DNA of 64,000 bases, taken from Lamellibrachia columna (taxonomy: Eukaryota > Annelida > Polychaeta > Sabellida > Siboglinidae). The notes beneath the pieces were generated by a model. The model worked only from the letters and a program-made list of their open reading frames with translations, ran no database searches and was not told the DNA's origin. The DNA is taken from positions 15,822,763-15,886,762 of the forward strand of contig OY759269.1 in the NCBI GenBank assembly GCA_963662155.1, read 5' to 3'. The translations under genes were made by a program, and so were the position numbers. This document shows positions 31,113 to 44,879 of this stretch, in pieces; within the stretch, counting starts at the first letter, position 1; the number at the start of each line of letters is the position of its first letter.

Positions 31113-32400
31113 TTATGTGCAATATTATTTCCCGTTATAGGTTTTTGATATATAACATGTCGACGTTATATATAATGCGTAGCGTTACATAATAAAGTGC
31201 ATGCTTATTTTCACACGTCGTGCAAAGAGTCGATGTAAATAAACAAAACGAAATATAATTAATTTACTTGAAATATGCATTGATTACAGACAATGAACAA
31301 TAATATACTGTGCATGCTCCTGTAGTGTAAAACCGGAGTGTGCCACAAAGAACAAAATAACTTGCTGTTTAAATGTTCGTACTAACCCCAAACACGAATG
31401 ATCCACCTCTGCTGTCGTGCTCTGTTGCGACTTGACAATTTCCTGAAAATGTGCCGAATTTATACTCTCACCGCATTGTTCTCAATCGCATAAATCTCAC
31501 AACGAAGCAATTCACCGCTGCCAAGTTTGTCACGTCCTTAATGAATACGTGCTCATTTACATGTTGAGTCAAAACAGAATGTCATTGTGACATTGTGACA
31601 CTATTCAAATGAGATTGATGGTAGATGTATGTATTCACTGCATTGATTATACATTTAAATGTAATTACACTTACATTTTCACATTTATCATCATTAAGTC
31701 AATTTGTGAAACAGCTCCAAGGCACCAAAACGACATTCTAAGAAACTAACTAATAGGACACACAGTGGAGTGTTTTTCTGCCATAAAGTTTGGCGATGTG
31801 GTGTTGTGACTAAATGAATTTGTGGCACTGAACTTTTTCTATTTAAATTATATAATTATTTAAATGAGATTGATAGATACTGCTATGGAAATAAATATCC
31901 ATATAATTCATCTTACATATTCACATTGATCATTATTAAACCAATTTGCGAACCAGTTTCCAGACGCCTAAATTACAGCTTTCTTACAAAATATTTAATG
32001 GGAAACCCAGTTGTGTTTAGCAATGTGACGTCATGATTGAAGGATCATTATAGCACTGGACACATTTGTAATTTAACTGATATAATCATCTAAATGAGAT
32101 TGATAGTAGCTGAAAGTATTTACTGCCTCGAACATGAGTTTGAATATAATTAATCTTAACTTGCAATATTTATTATCATTAATCCAATTTTGTGGCAAAT
32201 ATAATGTAGACACTGTAGTATTGTAATACCAGTTTAAACGGCATTTATGTATGTATTTATGTATGCGCTCTGTCCCGTTTTTTGGACTTTTCAAAGCAAT
32301 TTACACTTCACCCTCTGGCAGGCCTGTTTATCCCAACGCCCCCCTCGACTTCTATTGGAAGCATTCAGCCACGCTGTCATTACTGAGCAAATGCTATTCC
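31113..32400. other. Intergenic DNA with diverged direct repeat
   Basis: The phrase 'tttaaatgagattgatag' recurs near 31605, 31858 and 32090 with similar flanks ('taatcttac.tt.caca.tta.catcattaa'), spaced about 240 bp, so this is an old tandem duplication. No gene. Confidence 0.6.
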
Positions 32401-32404
32401 TTCA

Positions 32405-32575
32405 CATGTCCACCTCAGTCTATAGCCATATACTCATTTAGAAAGCTGAGTGAACTGTGGCAACGTGGAGTGAGCGAAATTGTCCATGCTTCGATACGAC
32501 AGCAAGAGGATTCGAACCTGGGATCTCTCGATTGAGAGTCCGATGCTCAAATCGTACACCACCGTGTTTGAATTA
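32405..32575 (-). repeat. tRNA-derived SINE (copy 1)
   Basis: On the minus strand a polymerase III B box (GGTTCGAATCC) is followed by a tail with 'cagttcactcagct', the same tail as the plus-strand copy at 35392-35590. Not a functional tRNA: the acceptor stem and 3' end do not fold. Confidence 0.7.
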
Positions 32576-32689
32576 CACACGCAACGGAGATATTTACCAG
32601 CGAGCTTGCGAGAAAGCCAGTGCGCCGCTACAAGGACATACAGAACGTTGTTTATTCCGCAGAAAACATACCTAGCGTTATTATAAACT

Positions 32690-32880
32690 CTTTAATCAGA
32701 ATAAAAAACGAAGTTGCCGCCGTCAAACCAATTGACGTATGCCGAAGTCACGGGTAGTTTTTTTTATATAATCTTCGCCATAGCCACAAACCATACACAC
32801 AGTTAACGTTATATTGTGTCGGCGGTTAACGGGCGGTATCGTGGCTACAGTTAGTCACGACACGACGATTGTTTGTGAGT
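32690..32880. repeat. Dispersed MITE-like repeat (copy 1)
   Basis: Contains the family core 'cgaagtcacgggtagttt...atataatcttcgcc'. Related cores lie near 33620, 34241, 34458, 38690, 38903, 41622 and 43265, some inverted. No coding capacity. Confidence 0.65.
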
Positions 32881-32935
32881 CTCCTTCTTCTGACGCATTC
32901 TGTGTGGGAATATGTCATGTTTAGCAGTGTTTGTT

Positions 32936-32953
32936 AGTGTGTGAGTGTGTGTG

Positions 32954-32996
<43 letters not shown>

Positions 32997-33001
32997 ATTC
33001 G

Positions 33002-33048
<47 letters not shown>

Positions 33049-33060
33049 ATGAGTGGGCAT
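32936..33060. repeat. (TG)n/(TGCG)n microsatellite
   Basis: TG run grading into TGCG units with one short interruption. Confidence 0.95.
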
Positions 33061-33529
33061 CCGTGGGCGTGCGTGTGAATGTATTGGCATGCAATCGATG
33101 TACGTGTTGTGTTTCATGTCGGACAGAGAGCCATCTACTTATGATGTACGAACGACATGGGTAACGGCGATAGCGTACGTTGTGTTGTGTGTGATCGTGC
33201 AGGCTGGAGAAGATTTGTTGGCGTATTATGCTCCAGTGGAAGTGATTGAGTGAAGGAGTGAGCGAGAGAGCGAGATGGCGGGATTATGGGTGCCTTAATT
33301 ATGCTAACTCATAATTATGAGGTGTGAGGTTGTATTTGTCTAGTGTCTCTGTAATATCACCGATCCGTCGTTTTTTCGGCTACTTCTTGCTTTCTTTCAA
33401 CATGTTGTCATGTTGAATGTTCTTGCAGCTGGCTGACTTGGTTGCTTTTTATATACGTATTCAATGAGCATATGCCTCTAGCGTCCAAACAAAAAGCTAC
33501 TGTTGTCATTAGTTAGTCTATCGTCCATT

Positions 33530-33820
33530 GCACAGAAAACAAACCTAGCGTTGCAAAAACCGCTTTAATCATGCAGAAAAAAAGCGAAGTTGCGGCCGTG
33601 AAACTAAATGTTCGTGTACCGATGTCACGCGTAGTTTATTGATATAATCTTCGGCCCCACACACTCACACAACATTCACAGTTAATGTTGTATTGGCACA
33701 TAATTGATGCAATCTTCGCCGTATTCATATGTTAGCAAAGTGTTGTGTTAACACCTAAAAAGGAAGAGCGCCGCTGCACACATCAAGTACGACCGTGGTC
33801 ATTAACTTGAAGACGTCTTC
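33530..33820. repeat. Dispersed MITE-like repeat (copy 2)
   Basis: Holds the family core near 33620 and the family end 'catcaagtacgaccgtggtcattaacttga', also seen at 41775 and 43430. Confidence 0.65.
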
Positions 33821-33851
<31 letters not shown>

Positions 33852-33943
33852 CAGAGAGACAGAGAGCCATGTAACGCTATGAATTTTGTTTATAATTGTT
33901 AACGCTTTCAAGATGAGTCATGTGAAAACAGTCGAAGAGAATG

Positions 33944-33947
<4 letters not shown>

Positions 33948-34021
<74 letters not shown>
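33948..34021. repeat. (GA)n microsatellite
   Basis: Pure GA run of about 74 bp; a shorter GAGACA run precedes it at 33820-33870. Confidence 0.96.
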
Positions 34022-34026
<5 letters not shown>

Positions 34027-34129
34027 CAGATTTAAGTCCCAAGAGAAATATCATGTGCGGGCTTTCAGAAGACAACCATGAAACATCATCTGACAATAAC
34101 ATATGAAGAATAATTCAAGTTAATAGCCA

Positions 34130-34910
34130 CAGCTGCACTTGATATTTATAGCAACGTTCTTCCTTAAACCATTTCCACAAAGCAACTACGCTAACAATAT
34201 AGTAATGTTAACTATGTGTGTGGTGTGTGTGTCTGGAGGCAAAGATTATACCAATAAAGTAACCGTGACTTCGACGTGCATTAATTGGTTTTGACAACAA
34301 GAAGCGGACTGTCAACGATCTGAAGACTTGCTCAAATGAATGATCGTTGTCGCACTTGATATGTGCAACAACTCTGCTCCTTTCAGAGTGTTCACAATAT
34401 AGCTATGTTAATACAACGTGAACTATAATAATTATGTGTGTGTCGTGTGTGGCTGGGCGCGAAGATTATACCATTAAACTATGCGTGACTTCGGAATATG
34501 TCAATTAAATTTTACGGCGGCAAGTTTTCGGTTTATTTTGCATGATTTGAGAGGTTGGAACAACGTTAGGTTTGTTGTCTGTGACATTAATTATAATTCA
34601 TGTTCGTGCACCGCACGCTTGTTTTTTTACACTCGTCCATTTTGGATACACTCACAGTGCACGTAAAGTCACCACACGTTGAAATCAAAACGACATCCGG
34701 CCAATATTCTATGTAATAGACCAAACTGGGCCCCATGGCCGAAGTTGCTGAGCACATCATGGATAATGTGTTTATATCGTAGGCGTTGCTACAATGCATG
34801 GACATTAATTACAGAGTTTGATAATGTGAATATGTATATTTAGACTTACGGTTTAAATCACAAACTAATGTCAATTTGTGAATTAGGATGTACAGCACAT
34901 TAGTCTGTTT
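34130..34910. repeat. Left arm of a large inverted repeat
   Basis: This segment reappears as reverse complement at 37655-38880. Matching anchors include 'gtacagcacattagtct' (34890) with 37660, 'gggccccatggccgaagttgct' with its complement near 37825, and 'cacgtaaagtcaccaca' with 38290. It includes dispersed-repeat cores at 34241 and 34458. Confidence 0.8.
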
Positions 34911-35391
34911 AACGCCATAATTAGTAGTTGATACATATTCTTACACTATGTAGAGATATAGTCGGACAGTAGGAAGGGTGAAGGATGGGTGCAATGTGGC
35001 GGGTGTGGCCAGTGGGCACATCGGGAGCGTGCAGTGTATGAACGGGGGTTGTTGATGTGCGAGATGTGTGTAAGTGACTGAGTTACATCGGACATTTTTT
35101 TGAGCGGGCACACATTAACCTCCATTTTGTTTCATTTAAAATGTGTCTCTTTTTAAAACACATTTAACTTTAGTATTTATTAAGAAATGTCATGCATAAT
35201 ATGAAAACAACTCGCTGCTTACCAACACTCAACGACGACCGATTGATCGTCCTCAAAAAAGTGTACCGGCAGCAATTGATGTTGGCGAAAAAATACGTTA
35301 TTTTATCAAGTATATAAAGTATATCATTAAGAGGACGATGCGGTTCGGCCTATAACTCGCGGTCCTGCGTTTACTCATCTATAGCAATTGC

Positions 35392-35590
35392 GTGTTGCGC
35401 GGTAGCGTAGCGGTAAAAACGTCGGCCTGTCAAGAGAAACCGGGTTGGAATCCTCTTGCTGCCGTTTCGAAGCTTTCGCAATTTATTTTCCCCCACATTT
35501 CCGCAGTTCACTCAGCTGAACGAATGGGTACCTGGCTATACACGGATATAAGAGATGGATATAAGAATACATTTTTTTTCGCGCAGTAAT
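35392..35590 (+). repeat. tRNA-derived SINE (copy 2)
   Basis: A-box-like 'tagcgtagcggt' (35403-35414) and B-box-like 'gggttggaatcc' (35443-35454) at tRNA spacing, followed by 'cagttcactcagctgaacgaatgggtacctggc' style tail. Matches copy 1 on the opposite strand. Confidence 0.75.
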
Positions 35591-35599
35591 TGGAGCCTG

Positions 35600-37439
35600 G
35601 CTGAATTTTTCCCAGAGAAGTCGAGATGACGTTGGAATGAACAGGTGTGTTAGTGGGTGAAGTGTAAATCCCTTTAAGCCGTTCAAAGGACTGGATAACT
35701 ATATAATACCGTACCTTTAACCCATTTTATACATACAAAGCGTGGGGAAAGTTTCTGCTGACAACGGAATTTTTCCTATCGGTCGCCATGTTAACGTTTT
35801 GCATGATTGTAAGAACATGCGACCATGAAACACCCTAAAACGTCGAGGCATTAGTTGACAATATCTTTCCAATGTATTGAACAGTTTGGTGAAAACCATC
35901 TAAGCCCAACTCAGTTAATCATGTCGCAAACACGCTTATTCTTAACGTTACAACATTTCGCAAAATATTAATACACGTACGGTGTTTCGAGACTGCAATA
36001 ACCAACATGCCTACGCATTTTCAAATTCGCTTCATATTGCAACACTTCATTGCCAAATGTCTGAAATGTTAAACGTTTCATCATTCCTGGCTAAATGTTG
36101 TTACCTCGTTCGGCAAATACAATCATTGACATCCGCTAACTTGCGTATGGCAATACTTGTGATACTGCCCCGCAGTTGTATGCTAGAAATGTCCTCATCC
36201 GAAGAACAACTGCAGTAGTGCGTCACAATTTAGGACAGCTTCGTTTTGCGTAATTACCTTAATCTTTCCAGCTACATTCAGTCCTCTGATACTATATCAA
36301 ATGGCACCTTTGCGATGTGAATCGGCTGTGAACTAATCGGACAAGGCTGTAGGCCCCGTCAGATTATTGGCGCTACGCCGCCAGATGTTGAGAACGATTC
36401 GCTGGGTGATTCACTCCGCAAATGTACCATTTCAAATGTATTTCAAATGACTTAAATTCAATTCAAATTGGATATTATGTTCTACGTCTTTGCATTCGGC
36501 TGTCATTCGGTTCTAAACAGTAACATTTCCGTTTGTAGTTTTAGCCACGATGCCGTATGCAAAACTTTCGTCATGTTATAAATTTCGCAGCGGAGAATGG
36601 CAACGAGGAACCGTAACGTCAGGTTGGGGATCATTAAACTGGTGCGCAAGAAATCTGAGAAAATTTATCAACAATGCATTTTAAGCATCTATAGTTTATT
36701 TGCATGGTACAGAAAGCATGGATGTACGTGAATGCAGCAGATGATTCCCACCAACTGTGGAGTCGGGCTTCGTCATCGCAGCGTCATTTCGTATGTGATG
36801 ACCACGTCATCGCAGCGTCATTTCGTAGGTGATGACCACGTCATGAGGTAAATAACTAGTACGGTCCGTATCACGAGCGTCCAGTACCGCTTTTAGCATT
36901 GCACCCCATTGTCGCACGGCATGTCTTGTACGCTTGTGTAAATAATATTCCTAATCACCTACTGTGCATGCACGGATAAAGTGTAGTAGGCGCTTAATTC
37001 GTTGCACGCAATCCTAATTATGACCAATGCGCTTGAGTTTTGTCTAGGTTGCTATAGCTAAAGCCTCCGCGAATTCCGTCAAGCTTCGTCTTAGCAGCCA
37101 TGTTTACAGACGCAGCGGTATATTGAAAGTGGTCTATGTCTATATGATAATCAGCAAGAACCCGTAGGTTATTACGCCAATGTTGGGACGAGTGTTTAGA
37201 TCTGCGACACAGACAGACACACATACACAAAACAGACAAACAGATACACAGACACACAGGCAAATAGCGGAGCATATAAACATATTTTGTAAGTAGCCGC
37301 AGCTCAACAGGCAATAAGCTTTGCGTAAGTGGGTCATGCACACCATTATTGATCTAGTGATCCCGTGACCCTCGGCCAGCAAGTGAGTGGTGGTAGTTTT
37401 TATAAGCAGAATCGCACAACTAATAGCCAACGTTATGTA

Positions 37440-37440
<1 letters not shown>
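35600..37440. other. Intergenic DNA, no gene seen
   Basis: Only small features: the phrase 'gtcatcgcagcgtcatttcgta' is tandemly duplicated at about 36773-36838 (39-bp unit). No exon or family recognised. Confidence 0.45.
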
Positions 37441-37556
<116 letters not shown>

Positions 37557-37654
37557 TTAATTGAGTAATGTCTGACGAGCTTAACTAATTGATTTGTACC
37601 TCACCTATTCAACTGCACAGTTTCAAAATAAACTTAGAGTAATGACTGTTTTGT

Positions 37655-38960
37655 AGACTAATGTGCTGTACATCCTAATTTATAAATTGAAATTAGTTTG
37701 TGACTGAGAACGTCTAAATAGGCTTCGCACGTCTAAATATACATATTCACAATATTACACAATTCATACATTGTAGCAACGTCTAGGACATAATAACATT
37801 ATCCATGATGTGCGCAGCAACTTCAGCCATGGGGCCCAATTTAGCCTCTTGCAAAGAGTATTGGCCTGATGTCGTTGTTTCAACGTGGGCATTCACATCT
37901 AAATGGACAAGCACTTTCCACTAAATATAGAATGTCCTCACATATACCCGGGCCATTTATCCAATATGGCGTTTATTGTCACCCTGCGGTATTTAGGCAC
38001 TACTACCGTTGGTTTACTTCAGTGCCTACAAGGATAGATATGATGGTGGGGTCGACTTTGGTCGAGAGGCCCACTTTTACCCTGCTTTCCTTTATTGGTC
38101 TACATGCGATGCCCGATTTGCTATGAAGCTCACGTAAGAGCCAAGGCAAGGGTATATAAGTGAAAGATGGCAGTTATTAAACTTATAATTCTGGTTTGAT
38201 GGTATCATTTGCAGTGTTGCTCATACATAAGTTACACGGTTGATATTCGCACAAGAAACAAATACTTTCCTTTGGATACTTCAAATTATGTGGTGACTTT
38301 ACGTGCACCGTGAGAGTATCCAACATGGACGAGAGTAAATCATTTCTGAGCTAATAATTGCTTCTAGAAATCTTCCCTGGCGAGTCTTCCCTCCAACTAT
38401 TGTTGACCTGTTATGGGTACGATCGTGTCGTCCTTGCTGGGTTTCATGAGTCAGGCGATCCATGACACAAGTAATCAACGAAATTTGACTACACTAACTA
38501 CCTGTTCCTGGTACCTGGATGATTGTGTCATCCAACGTTTTTGCTTTTAGATTCCACGCGACAAAACAGTGTGCAGTATACCAACATGAATTAATATGAG
38601 TCAGGCGATCCAAGCTTTGATCCAACGTCTTAGATTATGCAGAATAAAGCTACGTTGTCGCATACAAATTTATCTGACGTTTGTTGAAGTCACTGGTAGT
38701 TTAATGTAAAATCTTCGCGCCCAGCCACACACGACACACACGTAATTATTATAATGAACGTTGCATTAACATAACTGTATTGTGAATACTCTGAAAGGAA
38801 CAGTGTTGCTGCAAATATCAAGTACGGCAGCCGTCTTTAAATTGAACAAGTCTTTAGATCGCCGACAATACGCTTGTTGTGAAAACGAATTCATGTAACA
38901 CGAAGTCACGGGTACTTTATTGATATAATCTTTGCCACCACACACACCACCACATATTTA
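37655..38960. repeat. Right arm of the large inverted repeat plus MITE-like cores
   Basis: Reverse complement of 34130-34910, with about 400 bp of extra DNA (about 37890-38290) between the two matching parts. Ends with family cores at 38690 and 38903. Confidence 0.75.
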
Positions 38961-39167
38961 ACATTACCATATTATTAGCGTAATTGCATGTGACACTTTA
39001 GTAAAATTTTTTAGTTTAATACTGTTTGTTTTTCTTCTAGACGACACAAACTTTGTGCTGCGTGTGTGTGTTGCTGCATATCACATGTACAACGTCGACA
39101 GCGTTCAAGGGACTCGTCTTCAAGGCGTTAACAATTACAAACAAAATTCATGGCGTTAAACAACTAT

Positions 39168-39195
39168 CTCTCTCTTACTCCTCTCTCTCTCTCTG

Positions 39196-39232
<37 letters not shown>

Positions 39233-39266
39233 TATTTGTTTTCTCTCTCTCGTCTCTCTCTCTCTC

Positions 39267-39364
<98 letters not shown>

Positions 39365-39434
39365 TATTTGTTTTCTCTCTCTCCTCTCTCTCTCTCCTCT
39401 CTCCCCCTCTCTCTCTCTCTGAACGTATGTGTGC
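39168..39434. repeat. (CT)n microsatellite with internal duplication
   Basis: CT-rich run of about 265 bp. The island 'ccctctatttgttttctctctctc' occurs at 39228 and again at 39360, showing a 132-bp internal duplication. Confidence 0.93.
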
Positions 39435-39439
39435 GTGTA

Positions 39440-40780
39440 CGTGCTCTCTCTCTGTACGTGCTTGCTTGCAAATGGTAACATACGGAGCTACCAAATTGGT
39501 GTTTACAAAGCAACGTCTTAAACCACAGTTTTTGCCTTAGACGACAGCATGAATGAAATACTGCTGTTTTCACAATACCGATATTGGAGTATTTGTGTTT
39601 CTAATATGCCATTTTATACGTAATACTCATTTTTCAAATAATGTAGCAGATAAAACAAAACGTTAAACATGGTATGTGGACAACGATGCCAATGGCTTTT
39701 TTGAGATTGCCACTTGATAATGTAACATTAAAAAATCAACCCGGTTACTCATGACTGTAAAATAGCTGAATATATTTTTAAAAGAAACCTATTCTACGCA
39801 TAAAGTTAAGTTGCCGCCTTTAAATTTAAGTGACATATGTCGAAGTACTAACGCACTAAAGTCCATCATCTGGTTGTTCGGTGTTAAATTACCTACACAT
39901 ATCCTTACAAACTTGAGTCAAAGTGGACGATCCATAATTTCGACATAAACTTGCCACCCGCGGCCGACACGTGGGTACAGGTTATGTACGGAGCAAATCA
40001 ACACTAAAAGGTCCCTCCTCAATTAGATTTTTTGTTTGTCTCATTCAAATTCCTTTTGCGAAAAATCAAACTTTCCTAATATACATTGCATCATGCTAGC
40101 TCGTTTGTGAAATTTGTATATGTAGTTTTGTGTGAAATCATCAGACAAACTATTAAATTACTTAATGGTTTGTCAAACATTAAGTGAAGTGAAATGGAAA
40201 CGCTAAAAAACTCTGAATTTCACCATTGGTGGAATTTCGTAACTTTGTCATGTGATCTGCGACATGATGGATGTCGCGCCCAATGAGAGGCGCTGACCTG
40301 CACATTGTACAATTATACAATGTTATATTAGAACTAGATTTGCTAAATCAGTTGAGGATGGAATATCTAGTACAGCAATGTCCCATTGATTAAAGTTTTA
40401 CATTTGTATTGCTTTCTTGCAATGTAAATTAAACGTAGCACATAACTGAACAAATGGCGTTCCTGAAGGGAAACAACGGAAACGAGAAATACTAAAATAA
40501 GAATATTATTCATACAAATACAATTCAACACCCCCACCAGAAATCCTACACATTATATAACACCACCATCATACGAAATTTCATCGTGGCCTGAAAAAAG
40601 TCTCCGTTGGCGTTTTACTGGGTCAGATAAATATTTGTAATGCAGTGGCTCTATTTCGCTTAAATTACCAAAGCAAAAGAGTTAAATGCTTGCATCTTGC
40701 CGTTTATACATTTTTACACAGTGTCTAGAGTTGATTTATAACAAAATTAGATTCATTATAATAACTATTGCAAGTTAAGA
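39440..40780. other. Intergenic DNA, no gene seen
   Basis: AT-rich, without a supported exon or repeat family. Confidence 0.4.
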
Positions 40781-40799
40781 TTAATTGTATTCCATTTTA

Positions 40800-41870
40800 T
40801 TTTAATAACAGTAAATACTGCCAACTACTATCAGCCCCATTTAAGTAGTTATGTAATTTATTCTACAAAAGGGTCCAATGTCATAATGAATTCGTCCTCC
40901 TTGTTCCCTGCTCGTGGGGCGAGGGTCAGGTACAGTATTGTATTATAAATATATAATAAATTCCGTAAATACATAAATCTACTATCAATCTTGTTTAAAT
41001 AATTATGTTATTAAAGTGTTTAACTGCCCAGTGCCACAGTGGTATTCAGTCTTAAAATCACATTGCTAAGCTAAATAAGGAATATTCAAAAGAGTACCAA
41101 GCTAGCTGCTTTGTCAAGCATAGCAATTGATTGCGTTTTTTTTTAATATAATTGGCAGGCCTGGGCCGGTGTGAGATTGTATTTTCCTAGTGTCTCTGTT
41201 ACATCATCGATCCGTCGTCTTCTCGGCCGCTTTTTCCTTTCTTTCAGCATATTTTAATTTTGAATGCTCTTGTATGTGGATGATTTGTCTGCCTCCTGAC
41301 CAAATGGCAAAACCATTTTTATCTATGTGATCAACGCGCACATGCTAAGACCTGAAATATTTGAGGGAATTGTGCAACATCACAGTGTTGATATCAGTGG
41401 CGATCTTCTGCGAGGAGACGGCACCACGTGACGATGTGGATGATGTAGTCAATAACTGGTCGTTTTTATAACTATTTTTTTTGCAAGCACACAGGCTCGC
41501 ACACACGCATGCACAGTTACCTCAACCACTCGCAACTTAACTGATTCTAGCTCTGTCGCAACCGCCTTAATCATGCACAATAAAGCGAAGCTACCGCTGG
41601 AAACATCAATTGATGTATGCCGAGGTAGTTTACTGATATAATATTCGCCCACAGACGCACACCACATTAAAAGTTAACGTTGTACTAGCACATAATTGAT
41701 GCAATCTTTGCCATAGTCATAAGTTAGCATAGCTGTAGTGTTAAAATTTAACAAGAAAACACCGCTGCACATATCAAGTACGGCCGTGGTCACTAACTTG
41801 ACCACGTCTTCAGATCGCCAGCAACCCGCGTCTTGTTGTTATGTTACCCATGTCGCGTGAATGCCGTCAC
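40800..41870. repeat. Segmental direct duplication, unit 1
   Basis: Contains in order 'gccaactactatcagcccc' (40815), 'ctcgtggggcgagggtcaggtac' (40911), 'aatctactatcaatcttgttt' (40976) and 'ggcaggcctgggcc' (41154). The same order recurs in 41890-43520. Confidence 0.8.
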
Positions 41871-41889
41871 ACTTTTATTAATAATAAAT

Positions 41890-43520
41890 AATGCCAACTA
41901 CTATCAGCCCCATTTTAGTAGTTATATAATTTAATCTAAAAAAGGTCCAATGTCATAATGTATTCGTCATCCTTGTTCCCTGCTCGTGGGGCGAGGGTCA
42001 GGTACAGTATTGTCGAGCCACTCGTTCTGTTCTATCTTCCCATAGTTTTTTATAGGCCACCCATCTCTCCATCTTTCATCCTCCCCCGACATTCTCATAT
42101 CCCTCCTCACAGAGTCCTCCCATCTCAGCGTTGGCCTTCCCCTTTTCCTGCCTCATTCATCCTCACCAAGTGGCCTGCCCATCTCATCCTGCTTCTCACT
42201 AACCTTCCTCTTAGGCTGCATTGTATCCCAACCTCTTTCCTCAGGTCGTTCATCGTTCTTCTGTCCACCCTCTTTGTTCTTGTTATTCGTCGAACCCAGT
42301 TGTTCTCACAAACTTGCAGCTTGTGGCACAATGCCAAACACAAACACAACTGGGATTCATATTAATTAGTTTATATGAAAGCTGTAATTTAGGTGTATGG
42401 GAGCTGTTGCGTAAATTGGTTTCAGGATAATAAATAGGAAAATTAAAACAAATTATATTGATATTATTTTATAGCAGTAACTGTCAATCTTATTTAAATA
42501 ATTATCTAGTTTAAATCAAATACTATGGTATGCCACCATATAATTTAGTTTGTTAAATGTATAATCATGCAGTAAATACATCAATCTACTATCAATCTTG
42601 TTTAAATAATTATGTTATTAAATTGTTTAAATGCCCAGTGCCATAATGGTATTCAGTCTTAAAAGCAGATTGCTAAGCTAAATAAAGAATATTCAACAGT
42701 GCACCAAGCTAGTTGCTTTGTCAACCATACAAATTGATTGCGTTTAACAAAATAATATGCGATAGTTATAGACGTTGCTGCATTGAAGCGTCGCGGGGAG
42801 AATAAATATCGTTCAACCATAATTGGCAGGCCTGGGCCGATGTGAGATTGTATTTTTTTAGTGTCTCTGTAACATCATCGATTCGTCTCGGTCGCTTCTT
42901 GCTTTCAACATGTTTTAATGTTGAATGCTCTTGCAGCTGGATGATTTGTCTGCATCCTACGAAATTGCAAAACCTTTTTTTTATGTGATCAAAGAGCATA
43001 TGCGAAGACCTGAACTATCTGAGGGAACTGTGCAACATGACAGTGTAGATATCAGTTGCGATCTTCTGTGAGGAGACGGCACCACTTGACGATGCAGATT
43101 ATGTCAGTAACTTGCCGTTTTACAGCTGTCTTTCGCAAGCACACATCCACGCACACACGCATGCGCAGTTTCCACAACCACACGCAACCTAACTGATTAT
43201 AGCTCTGTCACAACCGCCTTAATCATACACAGTAAAGCTACCGCCGGAAAACCGCAATTAATGTTTGACGATATCACGAATGGTTAATTGATATAATATT
43301 CGCCCACAGACGCACACCACATTCATATTTAACGTCGTACTAGCATATAATTGACGCAATCTTCGCCATAGCCGTACGTTAGCATAGCTGTTGTGCTAAA
43401 ACTTAATAAGAAAACACAGTTGCACATATCAAGTACGGCCGTGGTCATTAACTTGAACATATCTTCAGAACGCCGTAAACCCGCATCTTTTTGTTACATT
43501 ATCCATGTCGCGTGAATGCC
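41890..43520. repeat. Segmental direct duplication, unit 2
   Basis: Repeats the landmarks of unit 1 but carries about 550-600 bp of extra DNA after 42010, including a LINE fragment, so the duplication is older than that insertion or unit 1 lost it. Confidence 0.8.
42010..42360 (-). mobile_element. Non-LTR retrotransposon C-terminal fragment
   Basis: The minus strand reads 'LQVCENNWVRRITRTKRVDR' followed by 'LRKEVG' and 'SRMRWAGHLVRM', the typical end of an endonuclease-reverse transcriptase polyprotein. It belongs to another LINE family than the CR1-like copies. Confidence 0.8.
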
Positions 43521-43603
43521 TTCATACTTAACGTTATTTCATTTATGTTCTGATCATGAATTACCCCTCCAGCCTAAAACGAAGCAACTACGTAATCTAA
43601 CAT

Positions 43604-44292
43604 ACTCACTCACTCACTCACTCACTCACTCACTCACTCACTCGCTCACTCACTCACTCACTCACTCACTCACTAACTAATTCACTCACTCACTCACTTT
43701 CTCTCTCACTCACTAGCTAACAAACTCTCTATAACAATCACTCACTCACTCTCTCACTCACTCACTCACTCATTCACCCACTCAATCACTCACTCACTCA
43801 CTAACTAATTTACTCACTCACGCACCCACTCACCCACTCATTCACTATCTATATATATCTCTATCACTCACTCACTCTCACTCTCACTCTCACTCACTCA
43901 CTCACTCACTCACTCACTATCAAACTCTCTAAAAAATTAATCACTCACTCACTCACTCTCTCTCACTCACTCACCCACCCACCCACCCACTCATTCATTA
44001 TCTATCTCTCTCTATCACCCATTCACTCACTCTCACTCACTCACTCTCGCACTCACTCACTCACTCACTCACTCAATATCAAACTCTCTATAACTATTAA
44101 TCACTCACTCACTCACTCACTCACTCACTCACTCACTCACTCACTCACTCACTCACTAACTCACTCACTCACTCACTCACTCTCCCACACACTCACTCAC
44201 TCACTAACTAACTCTCTATAACAATAATTCATTTACTCACTCACTCATTCACTCTCTCACTAATTTTCTTACTCACTCACTCACTCACTCAA
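43604..44292. repeat. (CACT)n tetranucleotide array
   Basis: About 690 bp of CACT/TCAC units broken by islands such as 'aactctctataac' that recur about six times (43723, 43925, 44087, 44210), so the array also has a higher-order period of 120-200 bp. Confidence 0.93.
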
Positions 44293-44666
44293 TTGCGATC
44301 GATATTTCTGAAATGTGTTCTGTGTACGGGCAACGAAGTCAGATATTTCGGTTGTAAGCGTCAAGAAAAAACTATCAAACTCAGTTCGACTGTGAGACGA
44401 CTGACTAATGAATTCAGACAATGTTGTACATATTCAGGAGATTTCACTTCAGTGGTCAGCTGGGACACACATACAACGTTCAACGTATGAATACGTGACA
44501 CACGCTATCGTCTCTATGTACGAACATGGTGTGGGTAAACTATAATACGATGCAATATAGCAACGATCGATACACATGTTTCATCTAATGTATTCAAGGA
44601 TGCATTAGGACAACATGTATAGTAATCAGCAAAGTATAACCGTAAGAACATATTACGTTTCATTTG

Positions 44667-44669
<3 letters not shown>

Positions 44670-44707
<38 letters not shown>
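44670..44707. repeat. (GA)n microsatellite
   Basis: GA run of about 38 bp. Confidence 0.95.
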
Positions 44708-44711
<4 letters not shown>

Positions 44712-44824
44712 TGTGTTGCTTTGAATGGTAATCAGATTACTTAGAGCTGTTATTTGTACCCATTTCTCTCCCCCGGAGAAAACAATACCCACAGCTACAT
44801 TAATATAATATATGCGCCAGGATT

Positions 44825-44851
44825 CTAGACAGACATATTATGTCTGTCTAG
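44825..44851. repeat. Perfect 27-bp palindrome
   Basis: Arms of 13 bp (CTAGACAGACATA) around a single central T. It could form a hairpin or be a footprint of a transposon. Confidence 0.9.
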
Positions 44852-44879
44852 TATCCGGGCGCACATCGATTTCGACGTT

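Noticed and set aside
32510..32560. tRNA gene on the minus strand
   Set aside because: Only the B-box half is well preserved and it continues into the same SINE tail.
35400..35460. tRNA gene
   Set aside because: A and B boxes are present but no complete cloverleaf or acceptor stem; the tail is shared with another copy, so it is a SINE.
41958..42365. 135-residue plus-strand frame
   Set aside because: The opposite strand encodes a clear LINE C-terminus; the plus frame is its shadow.
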